Assembly: GCA_940337035.1 (NCBI GenBank)
Contig: CALNHX010002707.1
Span: 62,001 to 126,000 of the forward strand
Source: Agriotes lineatus
Taxonomy: Eukaryota > Arthropoda > Insecta > Coleoptera > Elateridae
Reading direction: 5' to 3'
DNA length: 64,000 nt
Shown: in pieces, positions 57,396 through 64,000 of the stretch
How positions within the stretch are numbered: position 1 is the stretch's first letter
Layout of the letters: the number at the start of each line of letters is the position of its first letter
Position numbers and translations under genes: made by a program
The notes under the pieces: generated by a model
Seen by the model: only the letters and a program-made list of their open reading frames with translations
Databases searched by the model: none
Told to the model about the DNA's origin: nothing

Positions 57396-60300
57396 TCATC
57401 CAAAAATAAGGCACCTTGAAACTATCAAACATTTTAACTCTAACACACACTAAACTCATTTCGTGGTTAACAAAACCCCTACTGTCCGTGGATGTGGGGC
57501 GGTATTACAAATTATAACAATGTTTTGCACGGAGACTGGAAAAATTTATGTTTACACATAAATGTCATGTGCTCTAAATCTACTTTGAGTTTATGGGAGT
57601 TTACAAACGATGTGCCTTGTTAATGTCACTGTTTTCCGCCACAGATTCACACAAGTGGAATTAAAAGTTGACAGTTAATGACACACTAAATATTTATGCC
57701 AAAGTGGTTGTATAATAATAAATAAACATTTCTTTTCATTTTTCCTGCCCCAACACAGGTTGTTCGACATAGCAACAAAATAACTCTGAAGCATCCGAAA
57801 CGAACCACATAAATCAAATGCAGTGAAATATCTGGGCGTGCCATATGATTTATGCTTTCATTGTCTGCTAAGGTTTCTCCCAATGGGACATTAATTTGCC
57901 TCGAGAACTTAAATAATTCAGGCGGGAATTTAACCTGACTTGAAAGTATAGGATTATAACGTTACTTTGACGCTTTATTTATGCAGATAACAGCTCGTGG
58001 CAAATTTATTGTCACAACTCCGTTTCGGCGGGAATTCGCGTCGAATACAACGAAAGCGTGCAAATCGTGCTAAATATGAAAAATAACGGAGATTAAGTTA
58101 GAACGTGAGAATATAAAGTAGCTTGCACGAAACTATTTCTAGAGTTTCTTAAAATATCGAGTACGACAACTTGGAATTTATAGTGCTAATAAGGTTTTAG
58201 CATGTTCTGGGAACAATTAATTGCTAAGTTACGTTGGTGGTTCGGGACTAACCGACCGTCAGCACTCGTACAACGGCTTGTGTTCGAATTTGTCTACTCA
58301 CTTGTTGCATAAATAATTAACAATTACGTGACTTTTAATTAGACACGTCGAACTTTTCGCAAGAACATCTTTCAGGCGCGGGAGACTAATCAGTAGTAGA
58401 GGTTGTGTGATGTGTTCCGTGATTTAAGTTGTTTGGTGAGGCCCTCTACCTTGCTGATTAGGCAAGTTGTAACGATTGTCTTTGGATACTCAGCTTTCCA
58501 CAACCCGTACCTACCTACCTAAAATTCTAATTCCCGTCTTGTTTATGAGCTTCGCCGAAGTTAATATCGGCCGACGCCGACGGGCGGATACATTCAAAGG
58601 AAACCTGTATAGTCCCGCTACGATCTGAAAGCCGTGCCATCGACGTCCTGTACATCAATCTATCCTTCTGCAACCTTCCTGCATCCCGATGAAGCTCTGG
58701 GAAAGCTCCCCTACATGGTCTGTAAAATTGACGTTAGTTTCGCCCGAGCCCCAAATTGACAACCCGCAAATCTCGCTTAACTTTAGGGGCCAGCGATCCA
58801 GTAGGTCCGATCACAATTTTGCGATTGGCTTCTGTGACTTCCCTTGATTTTTTGATAATGTATGTGTATTTCCATAATATAAAAAAAATATATAATGGAA
58901 ACAAAATATATGAAACTAGAATACATTGTATTTATGGAAGCACGATGGCAATCAGATGATTCCAACAAGTAGAATCCCTGCTCTTCCCTGCCACTGCATG
59001 CAAACATAACCATTAAAAACATTAAACAAAATAACTTCAAACCAAATAAAAATAACCAAGAATACAAATACGCGTGATACGCGAATACCGCCACTTCTGC
59101 ACGTGTATTAACAAGTACCTTAGAAATATGTTACACTCTTTGTTGCAGTCACAGCTGTAAGGCTGGCCCGCTTAAATGTAATTTTATGAATGTTACCTTA
59201 ACAGTCTTTACATTTACTGTGTGATTTTATTTTGTAAAGCGCAACGTAGTTGGAGTTCTAAAATAACATATTTATCCACATATCTTTCGAGATACAACTA
59301 TATTGACTATGAAGAGAAAACCTCCCTTTTATTTCAGTATACGCGCATCCACATTTTCTTTGCGATTTGTTGACTTTCATTTAAACTGTAAGATTTGCAA
59401 AAATATTTCAGGTACTTTAACCAGCGTTACGGCATTTTTACTATTACATGCAAGCATGCTGACTTATTAGCTTATACGGATCCTGGCCATCTAGAAGCAA
59501 GACTATCCATGAAATTAACTTTTTACCCATTTTTCACAGCTTTGATAAATCGTAAGCACGTACCATCAGTTGAAATCACTGAAAGTGGACGCGGCAAGTC
59601 ATTTATTTCAAAGCAAATGTTCAAATTTGCCTCACATAATGGTAGGTGTTTTCAGGGATATAGTATGAACATTTTGTTTCAAGCAGCGATGAGTTGGCTT
59701 TATTTGGAAACCTAACGAGTTATTTAAATTCAAATTGAACCACATTCTGCTGACAGCAGAAATGAAACAACGACCATTAAATAAGACAAATGGCATGGGT
59801 TTGCAATATTAAACACCCCGGTATCAAGTGTAAAAACCGTTTTGCAACCACAGGAAACTGCCAAAGTGGTTTTGTACATGCAACAAATATACTGGCTATA
59901 AAATTGGATCCAAACAGTTTCTCTAGATAAAAGCATAAGTACAATACTACAAACGTAAACTACACAAAATACTCAAATCACACTATATATTATTAACCTG
60001 CACGGAACATGTTCCGGCACCCTTAAACGGACCTCGTTGTGGGTTTAGTAAATCCAGATTAAGTGGTTACAAAACGAATGAATTTTAATGCAGCCACGAC
60101 CCTTTGACGATTCATCTTCCAACTTCAACACTAATCCACCAAGTTTGTAATATTTGTAACTTGGCAATTATGATATCCCCGATTTCAATCGAACTCGTTT
60201 TTGCTTCACTCAATTCAGGCAGCTCATGAAAAATAAGATGATCGTTCTACGAATTCAACAGGTGCCAGCAAATATCTAAAAACGATTAGCCAGATAATCG

Positions 60301-61130
60301 ATTTTGCTTTCACGTGCAAACGTCGACAAATTCAGAGAGGAAGCGGAAAGCATGCAAGATTGCTGGCTTACTTTTTAAAGGCCGAAATATCATACACAGA
60401 AAGGGCGTGCTTCACTGACACGTCCTCATCAGCACGACAAGATAACGCCGTCCCGTCGCGTCGCTAGGGAGGCAGCTCCGAATATTCATTAGCTTTTCGC
60501 AATATAAATTTTCTGGCTACACGACCACTAATTGCTGGGCGACGTTTCGCGTGGTTGGTAGACTTGAACCTACTTCTAGTTTCCAACTGCGAACTAATGG
60601 CCCATACCATGGCAAATAAATCGATATTCCAGTAGCAGCCAAGAAAGGCTACATTCAATCAAATCACGATAATGATAAACCAATACCCCCCGGCATTATA
60701 TTAGATAGAATGGAGAGAGCGACTGCAAAACACATAAAATCAATCTTTATTCGGAGAGAGAGTGACCAACGCGTCGTGTGCCGGGATGCATGCCTCGTGA
60801 ATAATTTTTTTTTCATAATTTTCAAGTTATTTGGCAATAGTTAAGAGCGTCAATAAGCTCACGTAAACATTTAAGAGGCCATTTTAAGATGTAAACACTA
60901 TGCTCGAATATGTCAAGATCATTTTAGTGTTTCTTTTCCTTCAAACTATTCAGGGTTTATGAAATACTGGTTGAGAAGGTATTCATAATTACTTCTTCTT
61001 AACAGCTCTAATTAGATATTTTCTCAAACACTCTGGATTTATCAAGCTCGAAAATCCTATAATTGATGATTTTCATAAACCTAACAAGAACAGATAATCA
61101 TCTAGATTCTAATGTATTGAATGGGAATGT
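57396..61130. other. Intergenic DNA, nothing firmly supported
   Basis: At 59395-59715 a 106-codon plus-strand frame follows an acceptor-like AAATATTTCAG (ending 59412) and contains a donor-like AATG|GTAGGT near 59641. The 76-codon candidate exon has ordinary composition (ADLLAYTDPGHLEARLSMKL), but I recognise no family. A GC-richer patch at 58540-58740 has no frame. Confidence 0.35.
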
Positions 61131-61440
61131 GACGCGACCCTTGCGCCATAAAACGCGAGGTGGAGAGTGTGTGGACCGGCCATCGAGCTTTTCGTTCCCA
61201 CCTGGTGCGGATCGGGTAGACTGATGACGACGCCTGCAACTGCGGCGAGAACTCCGACACTGCGGAACACTTGTTATTCGAGTGGCCGCTAGAGAAGCAG
61301 CACAGAAGTCTAGTTGAGAAGCGCTTGGTGACTGAGAGATTTGAATGACGGCACCTCGTTCGCGATAGAAATGTGGCGATTCTTCCCGATTCGCGGAAGG
61401 GATCGAGATTACGGGTGAGGCGCGATTGAAATCGGATAAA
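61130..61440 (+). pseudogene. R1/jockey-like LINE RNase-H-end fossil
   Basis: The plus strand reads VWTGHRAFRSHLVRIG, a stop, TDDDACNCGENSDTAEHLLF with EWP, and continues to RDRNVAILPDSRKGSRLRVR. This is the C-terminal region shared by R1, jockey and I elements: LTGHGxFxxHLxRxGxxxxxxCxCGExxxTxEHLLFxCP. The final Cys of the CCHC-like motif is Trp here. Two in-frame stops and a missing upstream part make it a relic. Confidence 0.8.
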
Positions 61441-61569
61441 AATCGGGAGAGTAGTTATAGTAATTCAGAACATGAGCTAAATGATATGCTTAATATGTCA
61501 GACTACCTCCTCCATGTAGATGAATATAGGTATGTTTATGTATCGCTACTAGAATTTTCAAGTGATCAC

Positions 61570-62335
61570 AATTAAGTTTGCTACTAACTCCACTAACCCT
61601 ATCGCCAGCATACAAGCGAATTCATTCAAGTGGATTATTCTCTGTGAACATTTTGCCAGAAGAGCTTGTACTAAGATGTTGCAAGGTCCTACATTTTTTA
61701 AAACAGTTCGACTGTAGTCGTCTTATCGAGAACGTTAACCGCGTTTCTTACCTTCCTGAAGATGAGCATATATAATTTTTAGTAACGTTTTACTCTAGAT
61801 GAAGCCATAGCATGACGTTACATGGTCATTATGTATGGTTGCAAAGTTGTCACCCTCAAGTAAATAATCGCAACAAACACTTGCCTCAGTGGCTTTCATT
61901 GCAGATCGTACTATGACGTAACAAGGTCGTTAATTCTGTTTTTCGGACTTTCCTCGTCTCATCGTCAACACGATGCGAGTCTTTTCTCTTCAGGTAAATA
62001 GTAATCGTAAACATACTTTTTCCTTAGTAGCTTCTTACAGCAGGCGAAGTCCCACTAATCAATCCGACTCCACTGGCCTTATTGTCAACACTAACAAGTT
62101 TATTACCATCAGGTAGATAATCACAGGCATCCTTGTACCTTAGTGGCTTATTAGTTATTACAAGAGACGAAGCTGTACTAAGACGTTACAAGTTCTTGAT
62201 CAATGCGACTCTATTAGCCTTACCGTCAACACTACAGCAAGTTCTTTATTTTCAAGCAGCCACTCCAACACATTTCCCTTGAATGCTTTAAAAAACAGGC
62301 CGTGCTAAGACGTTATAAGGCAATAAGTTGCAACG
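61570..62335 (+). repeat. Degenerate 130-bp tandem repeat, about six units
   Basis: The marker GTACTAAGACGTTACAAGG or a variant occurs near 61668, 61806, 61908, 62175 and 62302, with a shortened one near 62043. Spacing runs from about 100 to 140 bp. Units also share a GACTCCACT(G/A)xCCTTATxGTCAACAC word, a CAGGTA(A/G)ATAATC word and a CCTTAGTGGCTT word. Old satellite-like array; some units are partly deleted. Confidence 0.7.
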
Positions 62336-62399
62336 CAAACGGATTGGTGGTTTTTCAGTCCTGTGGTAAATTGTACAATTTGAAACAAAAATATGTTAA

Positions 62400-62600
62400 G
62401 GATTCCTATCGGTGGTAGTCCACTCGCTGGTTATTTTGAAGCGGATTTAAACTCAGTCGGTGGTAATCTATATCTTGACAAATTTTAAAATAACACAAAA
62501 TCGGAGGAAAAACGACTCGGCAGTATTTCATGTGGAGGTGTTTAAGAGTTGTCACATAGTGGTAATTCACATCGGCGGTACTGTACACAGCCTGTACAAG
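62400..62600. mobile_element. Foldback family A, lone right arm
   Basis: CGGTGGTAGTCCACTCG, TTTTGAAGCGGATTTAAA, GTCGGTGGTAATCTATATC, AAAATAACACAAAATCGGA and ACGACTCGGCAGTATTTCAT follow in the same order as the right arm of copy 1 (4500-4660). No left arm is found within the preceding kilobases, so this is a solo arm or a truncated copy. It abuts the 130-bp array. Confidence 0.75.
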
Positions 62601-64000
62601 ATCACTATAAATTTAAAGCCTAACCTTCGCCACAAGGCATCCATTTCCACTACTCGATTCAATTTAGACAGTTCAATAATTTATATTTTATTAGTTTTAA
62701 TCCACCCTATTCTCCATTGATTGCTAGCTGGGAGACCCAGAAGGATTTTGAATGTGTTATGATTACATTTAGATGTTATTTCTGATTTCTTTTAATTAAA
62801 GTTGAATGCTAGAATTAGACATGCATATATTACCGAAAAGAGTTCAAATTGGAAGAACAATTTTATTATTCTATGACTAGTCCTAAAGATTAGATCAACG
62901 TTATACCAAGTTCCCTGCTCGGAATCATTTCAAATAAATTTTTCCAATCCTCCGGTGGCCTTGCACATCGTGGTACACTTTTTAAAAAATTAAACTGCTA
63001 CAGCGAGTGCAATATAATCACAATCTAGAGTCTTCGAATTACCTGAATCGATTTGAACTCCAGCAAATATTCCTCTGCCCATCTATTACTAGAAACTGGG
63101 ACGCTGTAGGCCAATAATTGTGATTTATGTCGCCTCAAGTTTCCTTCGTTGACGTGACGCAATTACATTAGCGGTCTCTGATTTAATAAGAATCGCATTT
63201 TAGGTTAAATGTTAAATAAAATGCAATTATCCGCAGCAGTTCGCACATTAATATTGCGATATCGGCGAACAAATCGCTACGATTAACGCCGGTGGCAGGC
63301 GTTCAGGCGTTCCCACAATCTTAATCCATAAATTTACAATTGGCATTCAATTAATGTCAGATTTCTTACGAGTCAATCGAGTTAGCGCCACAACATGCAC
63401 GCAACGGCGGCAGCAAACGGGGAAAGAAACAAATCAATTCAACGGCTTTTTCCTCGACTTATTCCAATTTGCAGTTCGACAGACGTGGGAAAACCGGCGA
63501 CATATTTTTTTATTTGCGCAAAATTACAGTAAACACTCGCAGATCCATCGCTTCGTAACATTAAGTTTCCGCAGAATATGGTGTGTGTGGTGACAATATT
63601 TGACCCAATATTGACCTAGTTTACTTTGAAGAGGACGAGAATGCTCGAATTGCTTCGTAGTAGTAATAATACTGCGAAGAGCAAGGAAAGGTTGGAGTGC
63701 ACTCTAGAAATTGCCATTTCTACAAATTCGATATGTAGAAGTTGAGACCCTAAAATCCACATGATTTGGAACAACAGCGAGAGTGAGTATGAGGCACTGA
63801 ATAGGAAAAAATGAATTTCCACGTCCCATTTTCGAGTCCTTTTGTTTTAATATTGTACAATAGTGGAAATACAAATTCTATATTCAATTACAGTTGACTT
63901 CTGGTGGTATAACATGTGTTAGATTTGGAGATTCGTTCAATTAGTTACTAAAACACAGTCGATTCAACGCTGATTAACATTGTCCAAGGTATTCAAGTTT
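62601..64000. other. Intergenic DNA, nothing recognised
   Basis: AT-rich. The 79-codon plus-strand frame at 63354-63593 has no domain. Confidence 0.5.

Overview
This window looks like AT-rich, intron- and repeat-dominated nuclear DNA from an arthropod, most probably an insect. There are no bacterial-style gene runs and no operons. Almost every recognisable protein signature belongs to a transposable element of a type common in insects: RTE-like and jockey/R1-like non-LTR retrotransposons, Tc1/mariner, hAT, PIF/Harbinger with a MADF protein, foldback elements and many hairpin MITEs. I found no host protein-coding gene, tRNA, rRNA or CRISPR array that I can support. The species cannot be named from the sequence. 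All family assignments come from reading motifs by eye, without database searches.

Layout. 1-3240: featureless AT-rich DNA with one (ATT)n tract. 3241-4665: foldback element copy 1, with a 193-bp hairpin inside. 4842-5117: antisense LINE tail. 8841-8917: tRNA-derived SINE-like box. 9279-11500: foldback copy 2, interrupted by a 1,396-bp hAT element (9664-11059) with a perfect 8-bp target duplication. 11661-12870: hairpins and copy 1 of a MITE family that ends in a large palindrome. 13761-16290: one antisense RTE copy split by a 1.5-kb LTR-like insertion that carries seven 66-bp tandem repeats. 16640-17440: sense jockey-like reverse transcriptase fossil. 17900-18640: unit with splice-like and polyadenylation-like signals. 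18985-19228: RTE tail. 19286-19720: second MITE copy. 23847-24562: TIR element with a MADF reading frame. 25137-25745: Harbinger-type MITE with a TTA duplication. 25860-27200: LTR-like unit with a 156-bp duplication.

29830-32095: Tc1-like transposase pieces on either side of an antisense LINE. 33000-33260 and 37020-37310: two copies of an unnamed repeat. 34440-36455: long sense RTE copy that has lost its catalytic YADD box. 39367-39560: 84-bp tandem repeat. 40060-40830: two adjacent antisense RTE tails. 44599-45456: second foldback family with a 9-bp duplication. 45780-47830: rearranged antisense RTE pieces. 51394-52340: cluster of MITEs and hairpins. 54240-54640: mariner fossil. 55549-57395: the best-preserved reverse transcriptase, antisense, broken by one frameshift and one internal deletion. 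61130-61440: R1/jockey-like 3' end. 61570-62335: about six 130-bp satellite-like units. 62400-62600: lone arm of the first foldback family.

The window is therefore a layered record of transposition rather than a gene cluster. The least ordinary items are the two foldback families, whose arms are built from unrelated spacers around a shared CACCG core, and the 66-bp array that stays open on both strands. The splice-like LTR units and the nested insertions that give relative ages also stand out.
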